Assembly: GCA_904419945.1 (NCBI GenBank)
Contig: CAJFTM010000005.1
Location: forward strand, 1 to 52,968
Source: an uncultured Clostridia bacterium
Lineage (GTDB): Bacteria > Bacillota > Clostridia > Christensenellales > Borkfalkiaceae
Direction of reading: 5' to 3'
Length of the DNA stretch: 52,968 nucleotides
A program made the position numbers and the translations under genes. Every line of letters begins with the position of its first letter. Positions within the stretch are counted from its first letter, which is position 1. The notes beneath the pieces were generated by a model, which saw nothing but the letters and a program-made list of their open reading frames with translations, was not told the DNA's origin and did no database searches. Below, piece after piece: positions 38,246-47,455 of the stretch.

Positions 38246-38285
38246 GCCGATTTCCTTCGTGGAACAACGCGCGTGACTCCACCGA

Positions 38286-38313
38286 CAAAAATCCGCTTTT
38301 TTTCAAAAGCGGA
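38286..38313 (-). terminator. Terminator of the HPr-like gene
   Basis: A 10-base stem (38290-38299 with 38304-38313) with a TTTC loop. On the minus strand it is followed by TTTTTG. Confidence 0.85.
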
Positions 38314-38348
38314 TCCTCTGTCCGGCGGTATCAGTTCTCCCGCAAACT

Positions 38349-38573
38349 TCAGGCGAACTTTTTGAGCGCGGCGATCAGGTCGTCGCAATTGTCCGAATGG
38401 ATCTCGACGGTCACAGGTTTGGAAAGATCGAGGCTGAAAATACCGAGGATGGATTTTGCGTCGACGACGTACTTTTCGCTCTTCAGATCGATCTCGTAGG
38501 GGTACTCCTGCACGATGCTGACGAAGTCCTTGACGTTCTGCGCCATCTGCAGGGAGATTTTAACGGATTTCAT
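38349..38573 (-). CDS. HPr-like protein lacking the phosphorylated histidine
   Basis: A 74-residue HPr-fold protein. The regulatory serine motif survives as DAKSILGIFSL (Ser41, equal to Ser46 of HPr). The normal active-site loop (GLHARPA, His15) is replaced by LQMAQNVKD with no histidine, so it cannot carry phosphate from enzyme I of the phosphotransferase system. Such proteins are found in several Clostridia, annotated as HPr family. A regulatory role through the serine site (as Crh in Bacillus, which also lacks His15) is a reasonable inference. The ATG follows AGGAGG, with its own promoter. Confidence 0.88.
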   Translation of the reverse strand: MKSVKISLQMAQNVKDFVSIVQEYPYEIDLKSEKYVVDAKSILGIFSLDLSKPVTVEIHSDNCDDLIAALKKFA

Positions 38574-38602
38574 AAAAGTGACCTCCTGTTTTGGTTTTCT
38601 AT

Positions 38603-38631
38603 ATTATAACGAAAATTTTTTTGAAATGCAA
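38603..38631 (-). promoter_or_regulatory. Promoter of the HPr-like gene
   Basis: On the minus strand, TTGCAT (38626-38631), a 17-base spacer and TATAAT (38603-38608). Confidence 0.85.
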
Positions 38632-38739
38632 GATATTTCTGAAAAATAACTTAATAATTTATAAAATTTGTGCTATAATGAAAGGGAAAAAGGAAAAGTT
38701 GTCCGTTTCGAACAAAATTGCACAAAAGGAGACATCTCT

Positions 38740-39462
38740 ATGGATTCGGGTAAAGGGCAGATCGATATCTTTTTGCGCCGGTGCGACGAGCTGATGCGCA
38801 CCAGCTTCATCATTGCAGACGCCAAGATCAGCGACTTGCTCAAAGCCGTCGCCACCAGCGATCTTCTCTATGCCTTTTTCCGCGACATCACGCAGAATTT
38901 CGATTACGTCGCGGCGCAGCTGCGGTATATGAATTATGTACCGTATCCCGGTTCGCGCAAGCATCTGCTCCTCCTTCCCGAGGATGCGACCGAAAAGCTC
39001 GCCTTCATCTTCTGCCTGCTCGTCGATATCGACAGCAAGACGATCGACCTGGGCGAATTTCTCTCCGAATATTTTTATGAGGACGGCGATCTGAACCGCG
39101 GCTTCCGCCAGTTCGGGGCGCAGGTCATCCTGCCGCTGCGCAACCTCATCCGCCAGATGTTTCAGTCGGGCGCGACCGATCCGAAGGTCGCCCGCGCGCG
39201 CGGCAAGGCGGCGGCGGAGCATCTCTTCCGCATCATCCGCAGCGAGCGCGACCGCGTCTTTGAGTCGGGCTTGGCCGACGATAAAAAGGTGGACGGACTG
39301 CTCATCCTCAACGCCCTGTCTGCGGCGGCAGCCAAGGCGGATGCCCAGCTGCTCGGCGGTTTGCTCTGCGGCTACGGCTATTATGCCCGCGCGGTGGGCT
39401 GGAAGAGCGACAACATCGCCGATATGTTTGCGGGGTTTGAAAAATTTAAGGAGCAGTTATGA
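38740..39462 (+). CDS. Hypothetical helical protein upstream of Nudix gene
   Basis: A 240-residue soluble protein of unrecognised family, nearly all helical, without signal peptide or membrane helix. The start at 38740 follows AAAGGAGA. A TATAAT box at 38674-38679 with a weak TTAATA upstream can serve as promoter. Its stop overlaps the Nudix start by four bases (ATGA), so the two are coupled and may act together. Confidence 0.8.
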   Translation: MDSGKGQIDIFLRRCDELMRTSFIIADAKISDLLKAVATSDLLYAFFRDITQNFDYVAAQLRYMNYVPYPGSRKHLLLLPEDATEKLAFIFCLLVDIDSKTIDLGEFLSEYFYEDGDLNRGFRQFGAQVILPLRNLIRQMFQSGATDPKVARARGKAAAEHLFRIIRSERDRVFESGLADDKKVDGLLILNALSAAAAKADAQLLGGLLCGYGYYARAVGWKSDNIADMFAGFEKFKEQL

Positions 39463-39992
39463 ACCTGACTGAAAAGACCGTCCGTAAAAATACCGTATAT
39501 GCGGGCAAGATCATCCGCGTCCGCTGCGACGACGCCCTCCTGCCGGACGGCAAGCCCTGCCGCCGCGAGGTGGTCGAGCATCCGGGCGGCGCGAGCGTGC
39601 TGTATGTGCGGGAGGGAAAAGTGCTGCTCGTGCGCCAATTCCGCTACCCGTACGGCGAGGAGACGCTCGAGATCCCCGCAGGCAAATTGGATCCGGGCGA
39701 AGATCCGGCGCATACCGCCGCGCGCGAGCTCGCCGAAGAGACGGGCTGGGAGCCGGCCTCCGTGCAGCACCTGTATACCATTTATCCGACGCCCGGCTAT
39801 TCCGCGGAAAAGATCTATATTTACCGCGCACACGGCGTGCGCGCGGGAGCCGTCCACCCCGATGCGGATGAGTTCCTCACGTCCGCCTTTTATCCGGTGG
39901 AGGACGTGCTCGCCATGATCGAGCGGGGCGAGATCCGCGACGCCAAGACGATCATCGCCGTACAGAGCCTGCGCTTTTCGGGCGAGGCATAA
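39459..39992 (+). CDS. Nudix hydrolase, ADP-ribose pyrophosphatase type
   Basis: A 177-residue hydrolase. The Nudix box reads GKLDPGEDPAHTAARELAEETGW, with the metal-binding REL-EE core. Just upstream is LLVRQFRYPYGEETLEIPAG, and YPTPGYSAEKIYIY follows. These are typical of ADP-ribose pyrophosphatases (NudF group), which split ADP-ribose into AMP and ribose 5-phosphate and so limit free ADP-ribose. The exact substrate is inferred. The start overlaps the stop of the upstream gene by four bases. Confidence 0.92.
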   Translation: MNLTEKTVRKNTVYAGKIIRVRCDDALLPDGKPCRREVVEHPGGASVLYVREGKVLLVRQFRYPYGEETLEIPAGKLDPGEDPAHTAARELAEETGWEPASVQHLYTIYPTPGYSAEKIYIYRAHGVRAGAVHPDADEFLTSAFYPVEDVLAMIERGEIRDAKTIIAVQSLRFSGEA

Positions 39993-40011
39993 AAATTTTT
40001 GGCAAAGATCA

Positions 40012-40037
40012 AAAGCGCACCGCATGCGGTGCGCTTT
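40012..40037. terminator. Palindromic terminator after the Nudix gene
   Basis: A perfect 26-base palindrome (13-base arms, no loop bases), with T-rich ends on both strands. Confidence 0.65.
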
Positions 40038-40107
40038 GCCTTGTAGAGGATGCCCCTGCTCCGCCGGAGGCGTTCTGCATGGCCGCGATAGGATCTGACA
40101 GGAAGAA

Positions 40108-40129
40108 GCCCGCGGCTTTTGCCGCGGGC
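40108..40129. terminator. Hairpin after the small Cys-rich membrane gene
   Basis: A perfect 9-base stem (40108-40116 with 40121-40129) with a TTTT loop. On the minus strand the tail is CTTCTTCCTG, so termination there is likely but weaker. Confidence 0.6.
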
Positions 40130-40157
40130 AGGGTCACGTTGGGGAGACAGGATGAGA

Positions 40158-40355
40158 TCACTTGCAGCAGTCGCCGAACAGGTTGCACAGTCCGCCGTTC
40201 TTGCAGATGCAGTAAAGCACGGCGAGAATGACGGGCAGGTAGCTGCTGTTCAGGATGCCCTGCAGCATATCGCCGTTCTGTGAACAAAAGAGTATGAGCA
40301 GAAGGATCAGGATCCACAGGCAGCTGTTGCCTCCGGAATTTGCGAAGCCGTTCAT
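40158..40355 (-). CDS. Small membrane protein with C-terminal cysteines
   Basis: A 65-residue protein. An N-terminal Asn/Gly segment (MNGFANSGGNS) is followed by a long hydrophobic helix (about 12-24), a hydrophilic turn, a second hydrophobic segment and a Cys-rich end (YCICKN-GLC-LFGDCC). Small membrane proteins of this layout are common in spore formers, sometimes under sporulation control; here that is a guess. GGGAGG lies before the ATG at 40355. Confidence 0.7.
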   Translation of the reverse strand: MNGFANSGGNSCLWILILLLILFCSQNGDMLQGILNSSYLPVILAVLYCICKNGGLCNLFGDCCK

Positions 40356-40655
40356 TGAATATTTCCTCCCGGCCGCCGCACGCTATGTATTTTTGTTGTT
40401 AAGTACGGCGGTTTCGGCAGCCGCCATCGCCCGCGCAGGAGCAATATTTTGCGGCTGTCTCTATTCATCTATACGCGCCCGCAGCAAAAAGTGTGCCGCA
40501 CGGCGGATAAAAGTAGGCCCGCGCTCATTTTTTGCGGCACCGCCGCGTATACTCATAGGGAGAAGGCAGGGCGCGCTTCGGGCGGATCGGGGGACAGGTC
40601 GCGCCCTTCGGAGAGGGCCCTGGCGCCGCCGCCAAAAGTTAGTCCGCGCAATCAG
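40356..40655. other. Intergenic stretch, no assignable feature
   Basis: About 300 bases of GC-rich sequence between the small Cys-rich membrane gene and the coaX operon promoter. Short open frames in it have poor start sites and no recognisable product. Several short inverted repeats occur (for example TGCCGCA with TGCGGCA), but none with a clear terminator tail. Confidence 0.5.
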
Positions 40656-40684
40656 TTGCATTTATGCGTCTTTTTTGGTATAAT
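40656..40684 (+). promoter_or_regulatory. Promoter of the ECF-S/coaX/hom operon
   Basis: TTGCAT (40656-40661), a 17-base spacer and TATAAT (40679-40684). Transcription is expected from about 40691. Confidence 0.85.
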
Positions 40685-40689
40685 AATAT

Positions 40690-40824
40690 CCCGCGGCAGG
40701 TTTTATGAAGCCGCGCCCCGTCAAAAGGGGTCTCATCGATATGCGCGGGAACGGCACCGCAAGGGCCGTATCCCTTTGTAACGCATAAATACATTTTTTT
40801 CACGGATACTCCGCAGGAGATCCG
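40690..40824 (+). promoter_or_regulatory. Structured leader with alternative hairpins (candidate riboswitch)
   Basis: CCCGCG at the RNA 5' end (40690-40695) can pair with CGCGGG (40744-40749). That same segment is also needed for a terminator-like hairpin: TATGCG (40740-40745) with CGCATA (40782-40787), GGGA (40747-40750) with TCCC (40771-40774), and ACGGC (40751-40755) with GCCGT (40765-40769), followed by seven T (40794-40800). The two folds exclude each other. A third hairpin (CGGAT-A-CTCC with GGAG-ATCCG, 40803-40824) sits before the ribosome site. It matches no riboswitch consensus I recognise. Confidence 0.55.
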
Positions 40825-40839
40825 ATGGAGGTCATCATT

Positions 40840-41526
40840 ATGAAAAGCAAGCGCTTTTTCACTTCGCGCAACATCGCCTTTTTGGCTGTGTTGGTAGCGC
40901 TGATCATCGTCCTGCAATTGTGGGGCGGCAACATCCGCATCGGCGGCACATCTCTTTCCTTTGTGCTCGTCCCGATCGTGATCGGCGCGGTCATGCTCGG
41001 CCCGGTCGCGGGCGCTTTTCTCGGCTTACTCTTCGGCGTCATCACCATCGTGATGGGGGTGATGTCCGATCCGTTCACGCAATATCTGTTTGCGGCGAAT
41101 CCGGCGGCGACCATCGCGCTCTGTCTGCTCAAAGGCACGGCGGCCGGCCTCGTGCCGGGGCTTTTGTACAGGCTGATCGCCCGCAAAAACGAATATGCCG
41201 GCGTCATCGTCGCCTCGCTCGCGGCGCCCGTCTGCAATACGGGCATCTTCGTAGTGGGTTGCCTGCTCATGAGCGGTACCATCGGCGGCTTTATGGGTAC
41301 GGTCGGCAGCGACGCTTCCGTCGTCTATTTCGTCATCATCGTCTTGGCGGGCTGGAACTTCGTCGCGGAATTTATCATCAACGCGGTGCTCTCGCCCGCA
41401 ATTTATACCGTCGCCCGCGTCGTCGGCCGTTCGGTCCAGAAAAAGTCGGCCAATGCCGCGCCCGCAAAGGAGCAGGCGGCGGAAGAGGGGCGGAAAGAGG
41501 AGCCCCGCAAAGCACGGCAAGAATAA
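40840..41526 (+). CDS. ECF transporter substrate-binding (S) component
   Basis: A 228-residue membrane protein with about six hydrophobic segments and a hydrophilic, Ala/Glu/Lys-rich tail (last 30 residues). The N-terminal TSRNIAFLAVLVALIIVLQL with small residues in the first helix is the usual docking pattern for EcfT in S components. The substrate is probably pantothenate, because coaX (pantothenate kinase) follows 20 bases later. This is inference from context; other vitamins cannot be excluded. I preferred the ATG at 40840 because GGAGG lies seven bases before it; another ATG at 40825 lacks such a site. It would use the shared EcfA1A2T module at 21.5-24 kb. Confidence 0.85.
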   Translation: MKSKRFFTSRNIAFLAVLVALIIVLQLWGGNIRIGGTSLSFVLVPIVIGAVMLGPVAGAFLGLLFGVITIVMGVMSDPFTQYLFAANPAATIALCLLKGTAAGLVPGLLYRLIARKNEYAGVIVASLAAPVCNTGIFVVGCLLMSGTIGGFMGTVGSDASVVYFVIIVLAGWNFVAEFIINAVLSPAIYTVARVVGRSVQKKSANAAPAKEQAAEEGRKEEPRKARQE

Positions 41527-41545
41527 ATCACCGGGGTACGGAATT

Positions 41546-42328
41546 ATGATCCTCTGCATCGACGTCGGCAACACCAATATCAAGTACGGCATCTTTGACG
41601 GCGACGAGCTCGCCGTCAGCTTCCGAGTCGCCACCGAACTCAAGCGCACGAGCGACCAGTACGGCACGGCGTTCATCGATATGCTTGCGGTCAAAGGGAT
41701 CCACCCCGATTCGATCGACGGCGCGATCATTTCTTCCGTCGTCCCTTCTCTCAATTACACCATCACGCACATGTGCGCGGGTTATCTCGGCGTGGAACCG
41801 CTCATGGTCGGCGCCGGGCTGAAGACGGAGCACAACCTGCGCATCGACAATGCGCGGGAGATGGGGGCGGACCGCATCGTCAACGATGTCGCCGCCATCA
41901 AAAAGTACGGCGCTCCCGTCATCGTCATCGATTTCGGCACGGCGACGACTTTTAACGCCGTCAACGAACAGCGCGAATTTATCGGCGGTGCGATTGCCCC
42001 GGGCATTCGCAGCTCGATGGATTCGCTCGTCTCGGGCACGGCGCGGCTGCCGCGCGTCGAGATCGAGATCCCGAAATCGGTCATCGGCAAAAATACGACC
42101 ACCAATATGCAGGCAGGGCTCGTGTTCGGCTTTGCGGGGCTGGTCGATTACATCGTCAAAAAGATGAAGCGCGAGATGAAGTCTCCCGACATCAAAGTGG
42201 TCGCCACGGGCGGATTCAGCGAGATCATCGCCAGCGAAATATCCTGCATCGATCATGTGGACAAACTCCTCACGCTGCAGGGTCTCAAATATCTATACGA
42301 TCTGAACAGTACGGAGGGCAAAAAATGA
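41546..42328 (+). CDS. coaX: Type III pantothenate kinase
   Basis: A 260-residue kinase that phosphorylates pantothenate in the first step of coenzyme A synthesis. Type III enzymes belong to the ASKHA superfamily and are not feedback-inhibited by CoA. Motifs: the phosphate-binding DVGNTNIKYGIFD (residues about 6-18), GADRIVND, IDFGTATTFNAV, and GAIAPGI. The length is normal. The start at 41546 follows GGGGTACGGA. It is cotranscribed with an ECF S component upstream and hom downstream, the latter overlapping it by four bases. Confidence 0.96.
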   Translation: MILCIDVGNTNIKYGIFDGDELAVSFRVATELKRTSDQYGTAFIDMLAVKGIHPDSIDGAIISSVVPSLNYTITHMCAGYLGVEPLMVGAGLKTEHNLRIDNAREMGADRIVNDVAAIKKYGAPVIVIDFGTATTFNAVNEQREFIGGAIAPGIRSSMDSLVSGTARLPRVEIEIPKSVIGKNTTTNMQAGLVFGFAGLVDYIVKKMKREMKSPDIKVVATGGFSEIIASEISCIDHVDKLLTLQGLKYLYDLNSTEGKK

Positions 42329-43632
42329 AAAGTGTCGGCGTTGCAATACTCGGCCTCGGCGTGGTCGGCGGAGGAACCTATAAGATCCTCTCCGAGCACA
42401 GAGAATTTTACCGTCGCACGCAGAACATCGACATCACGGTGGAGAGCGTCCTGGAGCTCAACCGCCAGCGCGCGCTCGATCTCGGCATCGAGGAGAGCAA
42501 AATTTCCGATAACATCGCCGAGGTGGTCAGCAATCCCAACGTGGATATCGTCGTCGAGGTCATCGGCGGCGTCGAGCCCGCCAAGAGCTTTGTCCTCGCG
42601 GCGCTGCACAGCGGCAAGACGGTCGTCACCTCCAATAAGGAACTCTTCTGCAAATATTGGTACGAGCTGGAAAAGGCTGCCCGCCGCACCAACGCGGGCC
42701 TCTACTTCGAGGCGAGCTGCGTGGGCGGTGTCCCCATTATCCGCACCCTGATCGACGGCATGCAGGCGAACGTCGTGCATACGCTGACGGGCATCATCAA
42801 CGGTACGACCAACTATATCCTCACCCGCATGACGCGCGAGGGGCTGGACTATGCTTCCGTGCTCAAGGATGCACAGGCGCTCGGCTATGCCGAAAAGGAT
42901 CCAACGGCAGACGTCGAGGGATTCGATGCGGCCTATAAGCTCTCCATCCTCTCCAGCCTCGCATTTCACACCAAAGTACCTCTGGATAAGGTGTACCGCG
43001 AGGGGATCACGGGCATCAGCTCCAAGGATATTGCCTACGGCGAAGAGCTGGGCTACGTCTTAAAACTCCTCGCGATCGGCAAAAACGACGGAGCAGGGCG
43101 CATCGAGGTGCGCGTGCATCCCGCATTCATCCGCAGAGATCACCCGCTCGCCTCCGTCAACGACAGCTTCAATGCCGTCTTTCTGCAGGGGGACAGCGTG
43201 GGCGACATCATGCTCTACGGCCGCGGTGCCGGTTCGCTCCCGACGGGCAGCGCGATCGTCTCGGACATTATTTATGCGGCGACCCATGCCGATCACAAGT
43301 ACGCGACCTTTAAAAATACGCAGTTGGCGGAAAAGGGCGTGCGCTATGTGACCGATTTCCAGAGCCGCTATTATATCCGCTTTACCGCGCATGACCGCGC
43401 CGGCGTCCTCGCCAAAGTTGCGGGCGTGTTTGCCAAGTACAACATCAGTATCGTCGACTTTATCCAAAAGGGTGAAGATCCCGACCGCGTGGCGGAGGGA
43501 GAGTCGGACGGCATCCCCGTGATCCTCATCACCCACACGACGAGCGAATTTTCCGTCCGCCGTGCGGTGGAAAAGATCGCCGCTCTCGACGGGATCGTGC
43601 AGGTGAACAGCGTCATCCGCGTCGAAAACTGA
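42325..43632 (+). CDS. hom: Homoserine dehydrogenase
   Basis: A 435-residue enzyme that reduces aspartate-semialdehyde to homoserine, on the route to threonine and methionine. The N-terminal NAD(P)-binding segment is GLGVVGGGTYKIL. The catalytic domain contains VTSNKELF, SCVGGVPIIRTLIDG, GIINGTTNYILTRM, and DVEGFDAAYKLSIL. A C-terminal ACT domain (about 345-435, starting with YYIRFTAHDRAGVLAKVAGVF in part) suggests feedback control by an amino acid, as known for this family. The ATG overlaps the coaX stop, so the operon links CoA and amino acid synthesis. Confidence 0.97.
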   Translation: MKSVGVAILGLGVVGGGTYKILSEHREFYRRTQNIDITVESVLELNRQRALDLGIEESKISDNIAEVVSNPNVDIVVEVIGGVEPAKSFVLAALHSGKTVVTSNKELFCKYWYELEKAARRTNAGLYFEASCVGGVPIIRTLIDGMQANVVHTLTGIINGTTNYILTRMTREGLDYASVLKDAQALGYAEKDPTADVEGFDAAYKLSILSSLAFHTKVPLDKVYREGITGISSKDIAYGEELGYVLKLLAIGKNDGAGRIEVRVHPAFIRRDHPLASVNDSFNAVFLQGDSVGDIMLYGRGAGSLPTGSAIVSDIIYAATHADHKYATFKNTQLAEKGVRYVTDFQSRYYIRFTAHDRAGVLAKVAGVFAKYNISIVDFIQKGEDPDRVAEGESDGIPVILITHTTSEFSVRRAVEKIAALDGIVQVNSVIRVEN

Positions 43633-43647
43633 ACGGCCGAACCTTTC

Positions 43648-43680
43648 CGGCGCCGATCACAGATCGGCGCCGTCGTATTT
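43648..43680 (+). terminator. Terminator of the ECF-S/coaX/hom operon
   Basis: A perfect 10-base stem (43648-43657 with 43663-43672), followed by TCGTATTTT. Confidence 0.75.
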
Positions 43681-43703
43681 TCCGCATCCAAGGAGGAAAG
43701 ATC

Positions 43704-44588
43704 ATGCCGGATGCCGTGATCCTGGTCAATGCCTATATCCGTGCGCCCGCCATGCTCCGTCAGGCCGAGCGCATTGCCGAAGAGCTGCGCGCGCGCGGCG
43801 CCGGCGCCGAGATCGTCAAAAACGGCGGCTTTCCGTGCGCCGTCCGGGGAGGGGAACTTTTCCTCGCGCGTCGCCCGGATTTTGTCGTCTATCTCGATAA
43901 GGACAAATATCTCTCCCGCATGCTGGAGGGGAGCGGCGTCCGCCTCTTCAACCGTGCGGCGGCGGTGGAGGCGTGCGACGACAAGATGCTCACCTGCATC
44001 GTTCTCGCGGGGAGCGGGGTGCGCCTGCCGGACACGCTGCCCGCCCCCCTCTGTTATTATGCGGATGCCGAAGTGAGCGAGGAATATGTGCGCGCCGTCG
44101 GCGAAAAGCTCGGTTATCCGCTCGTCGCCAAGCAGAGTTTTGGCAGCTGGGGGGACGGCGTCCGCCTCTGTCGCAACGCAGCGGAGACACGCGCCGCGGC
44201 GGAGGCGTTCAAGCTGACGCCCCATCTCTATCAAAAGTTTGTCGGTAAGCCGGGGGAGGACTACCGCGTCCTCGTCGTCGGCGGGCGGGCGATCGCCTGC
44301 ATGCGCCGCAAAAACGAAGGAGATTTCCGCTCCAATGTCGAGCGGGGCGGCCACGGCGAGGCGGTCAGCCTGCCGCCTGCCTTTTCGGAAGCGGCAGAGC
44401 GCTGTGCGGCGGTGCTCGGCCTCGATTACTGCGGGGTGGATCTGCTGGACGAGGGCGGCGTGCCGTATGTCTGCGAGGTCAATTCCAACGCCATGTTCAA
44501 TGAGGCGGAGCGGGTGACGGGCGTCAACGTGGCGGGCGCCTTTGCCGAGCATATGCTGCGCAGGATGTCTGAAAAGGGCGGTGCGTAA
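43704..44588 (+). CDS. ATP-grasp (RimK-like) ligase
   Basis: A 294-residue ATP-grasp protein of the RimK type. RimK-like enzymes join an amino acid or peptide to a carboxylate using ATP. The ATP-grasp domain starts near residue 90 with CDDKMLTCIVLAGSGVRLPDT. Visible are the substrate-binding KQSFGSWGDGV loop, the DYRVLVVGG strand, and the metal-binding CEVNSNAMF (Glu and Asn). The substrate is unknown. AGGAGGAAA lies before the ATG. It is a single gene between two terminators or promoters. Confidence 0.87.
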   Translation: MPDAVILVNAYIRAPAMLRQAERIAEELRARGAGAEIVKNGGFPCAVRGGELFLARRPDFVVYLDKDKYLSRMLEGSGVRLFNRAAAVEACDDKMLTCIVLAGSGVRLPDTLPAPLCYYADAEVSEEYVRAVGEKLGYPLVAKQSFGSWGDGVRLCRNAAETRAAAEAFKLTPHLYQKFVGKPGEDYRVLVVGGRAIACMRRKNEGDFRSNVERGGHGEAVSLPPAFSEAAERCAAVLGLDYCGVDLLDEGGVPYVCEVNSNAMFNEAERVTGVNVAGAFAEHMLRRMSEKGGA

Positions 44589-44650
44589 GCTGTTTTTTGC
44601 GCGCATTCGCGTATATTATGTATAAAAATAAAATTTTAGCGAAAAAACGG

Positions 44651-44679
44651 TTGCCTTTTCGGGCATGAAATGCTATGAT
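44651..44679 (+). promoter_or_regulatory. Promoter of the amino-acid ABC operon
   Basis: TTGCCT (44651-44656), a 17-base spacer and TATGAT (44674-44679). The leader is about 115 bases long and has no riboswitch I recognise. Confidence 0.7.
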
Positions 44680-44803
44680 AAATTCGCTGCAGCGGGAGCG
44701 GGACGAGTCTGTTCGTTTTTTTCGGAAAGCGGGCGGCGGCCCGGTTCGGACTATGGTCGGAGGGGCGCCCGGTCGCTGCAAGTACTATTTTCAGAGGTAC
44801 AGT

Positions 44804-45739
44804 ATGAAAAAGTTTCTGGTTGCCGTACTCTCCGCGCTGATGGTCGCGGTCATGGCGGTATCGGCGGTCGCTTGCAGCGGCAGCGCTTCAGTCAAGATCA
44901 TCGAGATCGACCTGACGGAAGAAGAATACGCTTTTATTCTTCCGAAGGGCAGCGAACTGACTGAGACGATCAACGGCTATATCGCCGATCTTAAGAGTGA
45001 AGAGGGGCTGGGTGGCGTCACGATCGATGAATTGTTTGATGCTGAAGCAGACGGCACCGCAGAAAACTTGGGCGAAGTCCTTACGGAAGTCCCTGCGGGG
45101 GCCGATCGCGCCGATTATTTCGTGGTGGCGACCAATGCGGAGTTTGCCCCGTTCGAGTATTTTCAGGGCGCGTATTTTGCGGGCATCGATATGCACATCG
45201 CTAAATTGTTTGCCGATGCGCTCGGCAAGACGCTCGTCATTCGCCACATGAAGTTCGAATCGGTCATCCCGACCGTTTCAGGCTCCGATTATTCCGGCGA
45301 CAGTGAAGACGGCACCGCCGTGCAGCCGGACGGTATCCAGGCCGACATCGGCATGGCCGGCTTGACGGTCACGCCCAACCGTGCGGAGGCCGTTTCCTTT
45401 ACGGACAGCTACTACAACGCCGCGCAGCGCGTCGCCGTGCTTTCCGACGACACCGCGTTTGACGAATGCAAGACCAAAGAAGACGTTGTCGCCGTGCTGA
45501 ACACGCTCACGGGCGAGATCGCCGGCGCGGCTACCGGCCAGACGGGTTACACCTATCTTGCCGGCGATAACAGCGGCACGATGGGCGAAGATTTCAAAGG
45601 CTTTGCTGACGTGTTTGCGGAGATCAAACAGTATAATTCGATCGGCCTTGCCGTGCAAGACCTCGCTGGTGCAAGGCTGCGCGTCGTTGTCGGCGATAAA
45701 TTTACCCTTGCCGAGGCCGTAAACGGCATCAACGGTTGA
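44804..45739 (+). CDS. Amino-acid ABC transporter binding lipoprotein (permuted)
   Basis: A 311-residue lipoprotein with lipobox AVAC (Cys24). The main SBP_bac_3 domain begins near residue 105 with DYFVVATNAEFAPFEYFQG, followed by GIDMHIAKLFADALGK, a GMAGLTVTPNRAEAVSFTDSYY signature and a QDLAGARLRVVVGD segment. The C-terminus stops soon after that. The usual last part of the domain (EEY-F--KGSEL-E-IN-xIADLK-E) is instead found right after the lipobox, at residues 38-75. So the protein appears circularly permuted. It starts a three-gene operon, the rest of which encodes permease and ATPase. Confidence 0.9.
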   Translation: MKKFLVAVLSALMVAVMAVSAVACSGSASVKIIEIDLTEEEYAFILPKGSELTETINGYIADLKSEEGLGGVTIDELFDAEADGTAENLGEVLTEVPAGADRADYFVVATNAEFAPFEYFQGAYFAGIDMHIAKLFADALGKTLVIRHMKFESVIPTVSGSDYSGDSEDGTAVQPDGIQADIGMAGLTVTPNRAEAVSFTDSYYNAAQRVAVLSDDTAFDECKTKEDVVAVLNTLTGEIAGAATGQTGYTYLAGDNSGTMGEDFKGFADVFAEIKQYNSIGLAVQDLAGARLRVVVGDKFTLAEAVNGING

Positions 45740-45744
45740 CGCAG

Positions 45745-46420
45745 ATGTGGGAGAGCTTTTACCAACAATTTATAACGTATGACGGCTATAAGCTCGTCTT
45801 ACAGGGGCTGCAAAACACCCTGATCATTGCCCTCGTAGGCTTGGTCATCGGTATCGTTTTGGGCACGCTTGTCGCCGTGATCCATGTCGCGGGTACGCGC
45901 AGCAAGGTCGCGCGCGTATTTGCGGTCGTGGGCGACGTCTATACGACGCTCTTTCGCGGCACGCCGATCGTCGTGCAGCTGCTTGTTTTTCATTTTGTTA
46001 TCTTCCTGCCGCTGCAGCTGAATATCCCCGGCGTTTGGGAATCTGTCATCGTGTTCGGCCTCAACAGCGGCGCGTATGTCTCGGAGATCATGCGCGGCGG
46101 CATCCTCTCCGTCGACATCGGTCAGACGGAGGCGGGCCGCACGCTCGGCCTCTCGTTTGCGACGACGATGCTTAAGATCGTCTTTCCGCAGGCGATCAAA
46201 AATGTTATTCCGACTCTCGGCAACGAGTTGATCGCCATTACGAAGGATACGTCCGTCGCCGGCTACGTCGGAACGACCGATTTGACGGTTGCGTTCAGTT
46301 CGCTGGCCTCCAACGACTACAAGATCATTCTCCCTTATATTTTTCTGGCGTTGGTCTATCTTGTGATCGTGATTATTTTTACCGTCATCATCCGCTTAGT
46401 CGAAAGGAGGTTGCGCAAGA

Positions 46421-46434
<14 letters not shown>
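45745..46434 (+). CDS. Amino-acid ABC transporter permease
   Basis: A 229-residue permease of the HisM type with about five membrane helices. The EAA loop with the coupling helix reads [43 protein letters not shown] and [14 protein letters not shown] are also characteristic. I preferred the ATG at 45745. The TTG at 45736, overlapping the binding-protein stop, is the alternative. There is no strong ribosome site in either case, so coupling to the upstream gene is likely. The end overlaps the ATPase gene by 14 bases. Confidence 0.93.
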
Positions 46435-47353
<919 letters not shown>

Positions 47354-47368
47354 CGTTTTGCCCATAAA

Positions 47369-47400
47369 AAAGATCCGCCGATTTCGGCGGATCTTTGTTT
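47369..47400. terminator. Bidirectional terminator of the ABC operon
   Basis: A perfect 13-base stem (47369-47381 with 47384-47396) with TTTGTTTT after it and an A-run before it, serving both converging genes. Confidence 0.9.
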
Positions 47401-47455
47401 TGTACGCTTGTGCCTGCAAAGGGGATGAGTTTTTGCCCCGTGCTTTACAGTTGGT

